Shown: positions 1-7,913 of the stretch, one piece after another
Layout of the letters: each line of letters starts with the position of its first letter
Position numbering within the stretch: position 1 is the first letter of the stretch
From: Parcubacteria group bacterium Greene0714_7
Lineage (GTDB): Bacteria > Patescibacteria > Paceibacteria > UBA9973 > UBA2103
Reading direction: 5' to 3'
Assembly (NCBI GenBank): GCA_007378985.1
Contig: VMHB01000003.1
Coordinates: 1 to 64,000, forward strand
DNA length: 64,000 bases
Notes under the pieces: model-generated
The model's input: only the letters and a program-made list of their open reading frames with translations
Told to the model about the DNA's origin: nothing
The model's database searches: none
Translations under genes and position numbers: made by a program

Positions 1-65
1 TAGTGGGTTTTGATTTTTAGTACCCCATAGAAGAAAAACGCAGGGCGCGCTTTTTGCGTGTTTAG

Positions 66-162
66 GCGTTTACCGAGTTACTTCGGGGAACGAGTATAAA
101 CGCATTAACCCTGTTAAATCCCGCAAAGCGGGACATTGAGTTTCTCAATGTATTTAACAGGG
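66..162. repeat. Nested hairpin cluster upstream of rpoB
   Basis: Two composite palindromes lie side by side. In the second (109-162), outer arms CCCTGTTAAAT (109-119) and ATTTAACAGGG (152-162) enclose two perfect hairpins, CCCGC-aaa-GCGGG (120-132) and ACATTGAG-ttt-CTCAATGT (133-151), with no unpaired base at the junction. In the first (66-103), arms GCGTTTA and TAAACGC enclose a weaker CCGA/TCGG hairpin. The right outer arm continues into a stretch that could encode YLTGSKIL-stop, almost the same as the end of the GIY-YIG gene at the far end of the window. It could act as a terminator or processing site for an upstream transcript, or be a mobile palindromic element. Confidence 0.85.
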
Positions 163-207
163 TCTAAGATTTTATAAACTCATTATAAATCGTTAACAAA
201 ATCTAAG

Positions 208-3200
208 ATGGCAAAATCACTACCTCAGAAAAAATTCTCTAAGTACCGTGCGCCCCGTGTTCCTATGCCAGATCTCGTTGCACCACAGGTGGCGAGTTTC
301 CGTGAATTCATTTCTGAGGGATTGAAAGAGCTTTTCAAAGAATTTTCTCCAATCATCGACTACTCAAAAAAGAAGTTTGAACTCGAACTTGTTTCTTTTG
401 AATTGGGTGAACCAAAGATCGACGAGTACGGAGCAAAGGAGCAGAAGATGACCTACGACGCGCCACTTAAGGCTACGGTTCGTCTCACTAACAAAATGCT
501 CGGCTCTAAAAAAGAGCAACCAATTTTCCTTGCCGATTTTCCTATAATGACCGAACACGGTACCTTCATCATCAATGGTGTTGAGCGTGTCATTATTCCT
601 CAGCTTGCTCGTTCTTTCGGCGTGTTCTTTTCCGCAGGCGAGATGCGAGGAAAGGTTTGCTTCGGTGCAAAAATTATTCCAGCCCGTGGTGCATGGATTG
701 AAATTGACTCAGAAGCCGATGGCGCTATTTTCGTAAAGATTGATCGCAAGCGAAAGTTTCCTGTCACCACATTGCTTCGCGTTCTCGGGGCATCGTTTGA
801 TCGTGACCTCGTCACACTCTTTGAGCGTGTTCCTGGAGGCAAAGCTGCAATTCAGGCAACTCTTGAGAAAGACTCAGCAAAGGCGATAGAGCAGGCATAT
901 ATAGAGATATACCGAAGACTCAGAGATGGCGACCTTGCAACACCTGATACTGCTCGTGAATATGTAAAGAGCATTTTCTCTCCAGAGCGATACGACCTTT
1001 CATATCCTGGACGACACCGCTTTAATCAACGCTTCAACCTTTCGATGGACAAGAAGGAGCTCGATATCCGCACTCTTTCTATGGATGACATCGTCAGAAT
1101 TGTCTCCCACATCATTGAACTCAATAACACTCCAGGTGCTGAAGGAGACGACATCGACCACCTTGGTTTCCGTCGTGTTCGTCAGATTGGTGAACTTTTG
1201 GAAGCACGCGTTCGCGTTGGCTTGTCACGCATGAAGCGAAACATTCAAGACAGAATGTCGACTATTGATGTTGAAACAACACTCCCAACTCAACTCGTAA
1301 ACCCACGCCCCTTGGCTGCTGCGATTAAAGAATTCTTTACTGCGAACCAGCTTTCACAACTTGCTGCTCAGCAAAACATTTTGGATGAGCTTGAAAACCT
1401 TCGTACCGTTTCAGCGCTCGGCCCCGGAGGCCTCACTCGTGAACGCGCAGGATTTGAAGTTCGTGATGTTCACACCTCACACTACGGACGCCTTTGTCCA
1501 ATTCAAACTCCTGAAGGTCAGAACATCGGTCTTATTTTGCGCCTTGCTACCTACGCTCGCATTAATGATTTCGGCATCATTGAAACTCCGTACGCAAAAG
1601 TAGTGAAGGGTAAAGTGACTGATGAAATTGTGTACATGAATGCATTCGAGGAAGCGCAATACCCAATTGCACACGCAGCTGTTGCACTCGATGGCAACAC
1701 ACTCACTGACGACTACGTAGAAGCACGTCGCCATGGCGAGCCAGTATTGGTTGCCAAAGATGAAATTAAATTCATGGACATCGCAACGAACCAGATGTTC
1801 TCAATTGCTACCTCCATGATTCCGTTCGTTGAAAACGATGACGCAAACCGTGCACTCATGGGTTCAAACATGCAAAAGCAGGCAACGCCATGTGTTCAAC
1901 CTGAAGCACCTATTGTTGCAACCGGCATCGAAGAAATGGCAGCACGCGACACTGGCCGACTCATCTACTCAAAGGAGGCAGGTACCGTTACTACTGTTGA
2001 TTCACAGCGCATCGTTGTGAAAGATGAAAAAGGGAAGTCGATTGAGTACAAACTCGAGCCATTTTCTATGACCAACGAGTTCTCATGCTTCAATCATCGC
2101 CCATCAGTATCTTTGAATCAGAAAGTGAAGCGTGGAGATCTTTTGGCAGACACATCGTCTTCAGACAACGGACAGCTTGCGCTTGGACAGAATGTCAAAG
2201 TTGCATTCATGAGTTGGAGTGGTAACAACTACGAAGATGCCATCATTATTTCTGAGCGTTTAGTTCAGAATAATAAATTCTCAACAATTCACATCGAGGA
2301 ATTTGATGTAGCCGTTCGCGACACTAAGCTTGGACCCGAAATTACAACTCCAGACATTCCTAACGTTTCTGAAGTAAAACTCCGCAATCTCGATGAAGAA
2401 GGAATTGTCCGTGTTGGTGCAGAAGTTCGACCAGGGGACATTCTTGTTGGAAAAGTAACACCGAAGGGCGAGACACAGCTTACTCCTGAAGAGCGTTTGC
2501 TCCGCTCAATCTTCGGCGACAAAGCTAAAGATGTTAAAGACACATCACTCCGCATGGAAGGAGGAAAGCGCGGTCGCGTTATTGGTGTTCAAGTATTTTC
2601 TCGTGAGAGAGGAAATAGCTTGGAGTCTGGAACTATCAAGAAAATTTACATTACTATCGCACAGCTTCGAAATGTTTCTGTTGGTGACAAGCTCGCTGGT
2701 CGCCACGGTAACAAGGGTGTTATTTCAAGGGTGTTGCCAGTTGAAGACATGCCATACGGTGCTGATGGAGAGCCAATTGATGTCATCTTGACCCCGCTCG
2801 GTATTCCTTCTCGTATGAACTTGGGTCAGGTTCTTGAAATGCACTTAGGTCTTGCTGCGAATGCTTTGCAGTATCAAGCAATCGTTCCTTCATTCTCTGG
2901 TGTTACTGAAAAAGAAATACGAGGAGAGTTGAAGACTGCAGGTTTTGCAGAATCAGGAACCATGAAACTCTTCGATGGTCGCACTGGTGAACAATTCGCA
3001 CAAGACATTGCGGTTGGTTACATGTATATCTTGAAACTGCACCACATGGTGGAAGATAAGATCCACATGCGTTCAATCGGTCCATACTCTTTGATTACGC
3101 AACAGCCACTTGGCGGTAAAGCTCAGAACGGTGGTCAGAGATTCGGAGAAATGGAAGTGTGGGCACTCCTCGGATACGGTGCTGCGTATACCTTGAGAGA

Positions 3201-3426
3201 AATGCTCACTATTAAGTCTGACGATATTCAGGGACGCTCAGCAGCATTCGATGCCATTGTGAAGCGTCGTCCAATCGAGCACACCCATACACCCGCTGCA
3301 TTCAATGTGCTCGTCAACCATCTTCGTGGACTCTGTCTCGATGTGATTTTAGGACGCAATGATGGCTCAGATCCTGATTTGGCACCAGCACGAAAATTTA
3401 ATAGAAATAGAGCCGAGCGCTCTTAG
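208..3426 (+). CDS. rpoB: DNA-directed RNA polymerase subunit beta
   Basis: Beta subunit of RNA polymerase, 1072 residues, within the short range seen in reduced genomes. Family hallmarks are the SALGPGGLTRERAGFEVRDV stretch beside the rifampicin pocket, GNNYEDAIIIS, RHGNKGV, and the C-terminal GGQRFGEMEVWALLGYGAA segment that packs on beta'. In the pocket, E. coli positions D516, H526 and R529 correspond here to Ala387, Asn397 and Thr400, so intrinsic rifampicin insensitivity is likely (inference). The chosen ATG has no clear Shine-Dalgarno. rpoC follows 59 nt downstream, across a CCCTAA-type word repeat, in the usual rpoBC order. Confidence 0.98.
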   Translation: MAKSLPQKKFSKYRAPRVPMPDLVAPQVASFREFISEGLKELFKEFSPIIDYSKKKFELELVSFELGEPKIDEYGAKEQKMTYDAPLKATVRLTNKMLGSKKEQPIFLADFPIMTEHGTFIINGVERVIIPQLARSFGVFFSAGEMRGKVCFGAKIIPARGAWIEIDSEADGAIFVKIDRKRKFPVTTLLRVLGASFDRDLVTLFERVPGGKAAIQATLEKDSAKAIEQAYIEIYRRLRDGDLATPDTAREYVKSIFSPERYDLSYPGRHRFNQRFNLSMDKKELDIRTLSMDDIVRIVSHIIELNNTPGAEGDDIDHLGFRRVRQIGELLEARVRVGLSRMKRNIQDRMSTIDVETTLPTQLVNPRPLAAAIKEFFTANQLSQLAAQQNILDELENLRTVSALGPGGLTRERAGFEVRDVHTSHYGRLCPIQTPEGQNIGLILRLATYARINDFGIIETPYAKVVKGKVTDEIVYMNAFEEAQYPIAHAAVALDGNTLTDDYVEARRHGEPVLVAKDEIKFMDIATNQMFSIATSMIPFVENDDANRALMGSNMQKQATPCVQPEAPIVATGIEEMAARDTGRLIYSKEAGTVTTVDSQRIVVKDEKGKSIEYKLEPFSMTNEFSCFNHRPSVSLNQKVKRGDLLADTSSSDNGQLALGQNVKVAFMSWSGNNYEDAIIISERLVQNNKFSTIHIEEFDVAVRDTKLGPEITTPDIPNVSEVKLRNLDEEGIVRVGAEVRPGDILVGKVTPKGETQLTPEERLLRSIFGDKAKDVKDTSLRMEGGKRGRVIGVQVFSRERGNSLESGTIKKIYITIAQLRNVSVGDKLAGRHGNKGVISRVLPVEDMPYGADGEPIDVILTPLGIPSRMNLGQVLEMHLGLAANALQYQAIVPSFSGVTEKEIRGELKTAGFAESGTMKLFDGRTGEQFAQDIAVGYMYILKLHHMVEDKIHMRSIGPYSLITQQPLGGKAQNGGQRFGEMEVWALLGYGAAYTLREMLTIKSDDIQGRSAAFDAIVKRRPIEHTHTPAAFNVLVNHLRGLCLDVILGRNDGSDPDLAPARKFNRNRAERS

Positions 3427-3447
3427 GTTGTTCCGAGATGTTTCCCT

Positions 3448-3480
3448 ATACCCTAAACCCTAATCACTAACCCCTAATTA
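3448..3480. repeat. CCCTAA-type word repeat between rpoB and rpoC
   Basis: The rpoB-rpoC gap carries the words ACCCTAAACCCTAATC, ACTAACCCCTAA and similar. The same vocabulary recurs in other gaps and in a few coding linkers of this window. No other feature is seen here. Confidence 0.7.
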
Positions 3481-3485
3481 AAAAT

Positions 3486-6422
3486 ATGGATCAAAAAAGA
3501 GGAAAAGTCATTGATACATCCAATTTCGATTGGGTTGGACTGAAGGTCGCAAGCCCTGAGCGAATTTTGGATTGGTCATGGGGAGAGATCAGAAAGCCTG
3601 AAACAATTAACTACCGTACACAACGATCTGAGAAGGACGGTCTTTTCGATGAACGAATTTTCGGACCTGAGCGTGACTTCGAGTGTTACTGCGGTAAGTA
3701 CAAGGGTCCTCGCTTCCGTGGCATTGTCTGTGAAAAATGTAGCGTTGAGGTGACTCGCGCAATTGTTCGTCGTGAGCGCATGGGCCACATTGAGCTTGCA
3801 AGTCCTGTTGCACACATTTGGTTCTTGCGTTCAGTTCCTTCAAGAATTGCACTTATCCTTGGTGTGTCAGCAACTGATGCAGAGAAGGTTGTTTACTTTG
3901 CAGGCTACATTGTTACGAAAGTAAACACTGAAGAGCGCGATCGACTTCTTCGTGAACTTGAAAGTGAGTTCAAAACAAAATTCAAAGCAGTCACTAACGA
4001 TAAAGCACAAACAGAATTGAAGGCGCTGATGAGCGCAGCAAAAGCTGACATTGACCGCATTCAACCAGGCGTTGTATTGGATGAAATTGAGTACCACCGC
4101 TTCTCGGTAAAATACGGTACATTCTTCGAGGCTGGCATTGGTGCTGAAGCTATCTATAAGATTTTCAAATCGCTCGACATGGACAAGCTCGTCAAAGAGC
4201 TTGAAGCACAGCTTCTAAAAGCTGGTGCAGCAGAGCGAGAAAAATTGGGCAAGAGACTCTCCTTAATTCGTTCAATGATTAAGGCAGGTGTTCGTCCTGA
4301 GTGGATGTTTTTGACCCGTATTCCAGTTACACCTCCAGCACTTCGCCCAATGGTTGCGCTTGAATCAGGTCGTCATGCGACATCTGATGTGAACGACTTG
4401 TATCGTCGTGTCATCAACCGTAATAACCGTCTCGTAAAACTGCGTGACATCTTTGCGCCAGAAGTTATTCTTCGTAACGAAAAAAGAATTCTTCAGGAAG
4501 CTGTTGATGCACTTTTGGACAACTCGATTCGTCGTGGTGGTGCAGCATTTTCAGCTGCAAGCCAATCACAGCGCCGTCCACTTAAATCTCTCGCTGACTA
4601 TTTGAAATCAAAGCAGGGTTACTTCCGCTTCAACCTTCTTGGTAAGCGTGTTGACTACTCAGGTCGCTCCGTTATCGTTGTGGGTCCTGAACTCAAGCTT
4701 GACGAGTGTGGTCTTCCAAAGAAGATGGCATTGGAATTGTTCCGCCCATTCATTATTGCGAAACTTTTGGAACGTGAACTTGCTCACAACATTCGTGGCG
4801 CAGGTAGACTCATTGAAGAAGGTATCCCTGAGGTATGGGCAATTCTTGAAGAGGTGATTCAAGGTAAGCATGTTCTTTTGAACCGTGCCCCTACACTTCA
4901 CCGTCAAGGTATTCAGGCATTCCGCCCACGACTCATTGAAGGTAATGCTATCCAACTCCATCCATTAGTTTGTCCTGCATTCAACGCTGACTTCGACGGT
5001 GACCAAATGGCCGTCCACGTGCCACTTTCAGCTGAAGCACAAATGGAAGCTGAGACCATCATGTCTGCCGCTAAGAACGTACTGAAGCCGGGCTCAGGAC
5101 AGCCAGTTATCTTCGAGAAGCCTTTGGACATTGCACTCGGTATTTACTGGATGACCAGAGATATTCCAAATGAAAAGGGTGACGGCAAGTACTTCCAGAG
5201 TCCAAACGCTGCTATTCTTGCATACGACTTTGGTGATGTTGGTATCCATGCAAAAATTTCTGTTGAGCCAACAAAAGACAATCCTAAGTACGCCGCATTT
5301 AAAGGTGAGCGTTTTGAGACAACCGTAGGCCGACTTCTCTTCAACTCAATTCTTCCCAAAGATTATCTCTTCATCAATTCTGAAATAAAAAAGACTCAGC
5401 TCAGTAAGCTTGTTGATGACATTATCTTTATCTACGGTCTTGAAAAGACGCCAGCTATTCTCGACAAAATTAAACACTTTGGTTTCCAGTTTGCAACAAA
5501 GTCAGGTGTTTCGTTTAGTTTTGATGACCTCGCTGTTCCAAAAGGAAAGAAAGTAATTGTTGACGCAGCTCGCAAGGAAGTTCAAGAAATGACAGCGCAG
5601 TATGAAAATGGTTTGCTTACCGCAGAAGAGAAGTTGCGTTTGACCATTGAAATATGGCAGAAGGCAATTGGAGATATCGAAAAAGAAATTCTTCCATCTC
5701 TTAACACTCTTTCATCTGTGTACACCATGGTGGTATCAGGTGCTCGAGGTTCCGTTCGCCAGCTCTCTCAGATGGCTGGTATGAAGGGACTCGTGACCAA
5801 TACTGCAGGAGGCGTCATTGAATTCCCTGTGGTCTCTTCAATGAAAGAAGGTCTTACACCAACAGAATACTTCACCACTACACACGGCTCTCGAAAAGGT
5901 TTGACCGACACTGCACTTAAAACCGCGCACGCAGGATACCTTACTCGAAGACTCTTCGATGTTGCGCAAGACATTATGGTTTCTGAGGCTGACTGTGGCA
6001 CCAAGCTCGGTCTTGTTATCAACCGAATGCGCTCCACCGGTATGGAGGCTGACATTGCGAAACTTATTGTTGGACGAGTGCTCGCAAAAGAAATTGTAGT
6101 AGGAGATAAGACATGGAAACGAGGCGCATTTATTTTGAAAGAAGACGCAGTAGAAATTGCATCTCTTGGTGTTGAAGAAGCAACGGTGCGTTCTCCAATG
6201 TCGTGTGCTTCAGAAAAAGGCATTTGTCAGAAATGTTACGGTTCCGACCTCGCAACTCGCGAGATCATTGATATCGGTGAAGCTGTCGGAACAATCGCAG
6301 CGCAAGCTATCGGTGAACCAGGTACACAGCTCACTATGCGTACCTTCCACACAGGAGGTGTTGCAACTATCGACCTCCAAAGGCTGCAGCAATTCTTTCG
6401 GAAGTTGCAGGAGATATTATAG
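3486..6422 (+). CDS. rpoC: RNA polymerase subunit beta', N-terminal part (frame broken)
   Basis: First 978 codons of beta'. The N-terminal zinc ribbon has Cys67, Cys69, Cys82 and Cys85. The catalytic NADFDGDQM motif places the Mg-binding aspartates at 502, 504 and 506. A second zinc cluster (CASEKGICQKCYG) and the trigger-loop start GTQLTMRTFHTGGVA follow. The expected DITxGLPRVxELFEA segment is then missing, and the frame is lost: the ORF ends in about 14 unrelated residues and a stop, while the beta' sequence resumes in another frame at 6371 as RPPKAAAILSEV. This gene is essential and no second copy is in the window, so an assembly or consensus error or a minority variant is the simplest reading. 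Confidence 0.95.
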   Translation: MDQKRGKVIDTSNFDWVGLKVASPERILDWSWGEIRKPETINYRTQRSEKDGLFDERIFGPERDFECYCGKYKGPRFRGIVCEKCSVEVTRAIVRRERMGHIELASPVAHIWFLRSVPSRIALILGVSATDAEKVVYFAGYIVTKVNTEERDRLLRELESEFKTKFKAVTNDKAQTELKALMSAAKADIDRIQPGVVLDEIEYHRFSVKYGTFFEAGIGAEAIYKIFKSLDMDKLVKELEAQLLKAGAAEREKLGKRLSLIRSMIKAGVRPEWMFLTRIPVTPPALRPMVALESGRHATSDVNDLYRRVINRNNRLVKLRDIFAPEVILRNEKRILQEAVDALLDNSIRRGGAAFSAASQSQRRPLKSLADYLKSKQGYFRFNLLGKRVDYSGRSVIVVGPELKLDECGLPKKMALELFRPFIIAKLLERELAHNIRGAGRLIEEGIPEVWAILEEVIQGKHVLLNRAPTLHRQGIQAFRPRLIEGNAIQLHPLVCPAFNADFDGDQMAVHVPLSAEAQMEAETIMSAAKNVLKPGSGQPVIFEKPLDIALGIYWMTRDIPNEKGDGKYFQSPNAAILAYDFGDVGIHAKISVEPTKDNPKYAAFKGERFETTVGRLLFNSILPKDYLFINSEIKKTQLSKLVDDIIFIYGLEKTPAILDKIKHFGFQFATKSGVSFSFDDLAVPKGKKVIVDAARKEVQEMTAQYENGLLTAEEKLRLTIEIWQKAIGDIEKEILPSLNTLSSVYTMVVSGARGSVRQLSQMAGMKGLVTNTAGGVIEFPVVSSMKEGLTPTEYFTTTHGSRKGLTDTALKTAHAGYLTRRLFDVAQDIMVSEADCGTKLGLVINRMRSTGMEADIAKLIVGRVLAKEIVVGDKTWKRGAFILKEDAVEIASLGVEEATVRSPMSCASEKGICQKCYGSDLATREIIDIGEAVGTIAAQAIGEPGTQLTMRTFHTGGVATIDLQRLQQFFRKLQEIL

Positions 6423-6436
6423 AAGTTCGTGATGAT

Positions 6437-7141
6437 ATGGGTGTCAAAACAATCGTACTTCTTCCGGATCAGACATCAGACAAAAAAGATAAAATTGAAT
6501 ACGAAGTTCCTGCAAGACGTGTTGCCGTAGTGAGAGAGGGTATGCATGTTGGAAAGGGTGATGCGCTTACTGACGGCTCAATGGATCTAGATGAGCTCTT
6601 TAAGCTCGCAGGTGCACAGAGACTGCAAGACTACATGATTGATGAAGTGGCAAAGATTTATGATCTGCAAGGTGCTCCCGTTTCTCACAAGCACATGGAA
6701 GTTATCATCCGCCAAATGTTCTCACGTGTTCGAGTTACTGATCCAGGAGACAGCTCCTTCGTTAAGGGCGAGGCTCTCGAAATGCGCACTGCACACAGTA
6801 CCAATCGTGAACTTGAAGAAGCGGGAAAGGAGCCTCTTAAATACGATCGCTTAGTATTGGGTATTACTGAAATCTCATTGAATCGTAAAAGCTTCCTTTC
6901 AGCAGCATCCTTCCAGCACACTACTCGAACGCTCATTACTGCATCACTCAAAGGTACCGTTGACCTCCTCGCAGGACTTAAAGAGAACGTTATTGTTGGA
7001 CGAATTATCCCTGCAGGAACCGGATTCGTGGGAAGTAAGAAGCATGCTCGCGTTCAGGCATTTCAAGAAAAGCGCGCAAAAGAAATGGAGCTTGAAATGG
7101 AACGTGACGAAGCGAGAGAGAGAATCTCTGACATAGCGTAA
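6437..7141 (+). CDS. rpoC: RNA polymerase subunit beta', C-terminal part
   Basis: C-terminal end of beta', in a different frame from the part before it. Recognisable homology begins upstream of this ATG, at 6371 (RPPKAAAILSEVAGDIIEV), so the ATG is only the first in the open frame and not a natural start. Conserved stretches are IYDLQGAPVSHKHMEVIIRQ, LVLGITEISL, SFLSAASFQHTTRTLITAS and LKENVIVGRIIPAGTGF, typical of the beta' C-terminus that contacts omega and beta. With the upstream part and about 16 missing residues the subunit would be a normal length of roughly 1,230 residues. Confidence 0.93.
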   Translation: MGVKTIVLLPDQTSDKKDKIEYEVPARRVAVVREGMHVGKGDALTDGSMDLDELFKLAGAQRLQDYMIDEVAKIYDLQGAPVSHKHMEVIIRQMFSRVRVTDPGDSSFVKGEALEMRTAHSTNRELEEAGKEPLKYDRLVLGITEISLNRKSFLSAASFQHTTRTLITASLKGTVDLLAGLKENVIVGRIIPAGTGFVGSKKHARVQAFQEKRAKEMELEMERDEARERISDIA

Positions 7142-7243
7142 GTGAGCCACTAGGGTACAGCCAATAGGGTTTAGGGAAGAGTGAATATCAAAAAGTCCCT
7201 GAAATTCTCCCTAGTGGCTAAACCCTAATGGCTATTGGCTAAC
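7142..7243. repeat. Word-repeat gap (CTAGTGGCTAA / CCCTAAA type)
   Basis: Made of recurring words such as GCCACTAGGG, GCCAATAGGGTTTAGGG, CCCTAGTGGCTAAACCC and AATGGCTATTGGCTAAC. Parts are inverted copies of one another. The last word abuts the start codon of the next gene. No promoter or separate gene is evident. Confidence 0.75.
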
Positions 7244-7903
7244 ATGAAGCAACCTATCAAACATATTTGGTTTGATTTTAGCGAGACTATTATTCGTCTC
7301 GACAAACAGGCGCATGAAAAATTGCGCTATGGTTCATATGCGGAGATTGTTGGAAAAGCGGTCACACCGGAATTAGTTGAAGAGTATGAGTCGCTATTCA
7401 AGACACACAAGAGTCACTCGGCAATCTTCGCTTCACTTGGGCTTCCTGATGGTTATTGGTCAGAGAGATACGCCTCTGCAGATCCAAGCACTCTCTTGAA
7501 GCTTGCGAACCCAAACATTCCCGATGTATTACAGCGTCTTCGCGAAATTGTTCCAATATCGATATTCTCAAATGTGATGGCAGAAAAGTTTTTTCCAGCT
7601 CTTGGAATAGGGGCGTCATGGTTTACTCATATCTTAGGCCCTAAAGAAGTAAAAAATCCAAAGCCAGCACTCGATGGATTTAAACTCATGATTGAGCTTT
7701 CGGATCTCCCTCCAGAGAATATACTGTTTGTTGGGGACAGTGTTGAAAAAGAGCTGAAGCCTGCAAAAAGCCTCGGGCTTCAGACGGCTCTCATGTGGAA
7801 CATTTCACCCGAAGCCGATTACTGTTTTCAAGATTTCGAAGAAATCCTAACCCTAGCGGCTAAGGATCCCTTCGGATCCGACGAAGCGTCGCCTAACGAC
7901 TAA
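7244..7903 (+). CDS. HAD-superfamily hydrolase-like protein
   Basis: A 219-residue Rossmann-type HAD protein. Motif I is HIWFDFSETI with nucleophile Asp11, but the +2 general acid Asp is replaced by Ser13. Motif III is seen at GPKEVKNPKP and motif IV at ILFVGDSVEKELKPA. The +2 substitution is known in dehalogenase-like and some other HAD branches, so phosphatase activity is not assured and the substrate is unknown. I chose ATG 7244 over TTG 7235 because the upstream codons come from a word repeat. The last ~20 residues (AAKDPFGSDEASPND) and the stop are encoded by repeat sequence, including a 31-nt block found again at 12661. dnaG follows 10 nt later. Confidence 0.85.
   Translation: MKQPIKHIWFDFSETIIRLDKQAHEKLRYGSYAEIVGKAVTPELVEEYESLFKTHKSHSAIFASLGLPDGYWSERYASADPSTLLKLANPNIPDVLQRLREIVPISIFSNVMAEKFFPALGIGASWFTHILGPKEVKNPKPALDGFKLMIELSDLPPENILFVGDSVEKELKPAKSLGLQTALMWNISPEADYCFQDFEEILTLAAKDPFGSDEASPND
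7865..7895. repeat. 31-nt exact repeat, copy 1
   Basis: Two tiny hairpins in tandem, GATCC-cttc-GGATC and GACG-aag-CGTC, followed by GCCTA. It is identical over 31 nt to 12661-12691. Here it lies inside the last codons of the HAD gene. Confidence 0.95.
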
Positions 7904-7913
7904 TGGCTAACAT

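Noticed and set aside
5768..6223. Minus-strand ORF of 151 codons under rpoC
   Set aside because: Antisense to highly conserved beta' sequence, so it is a shadow frame.
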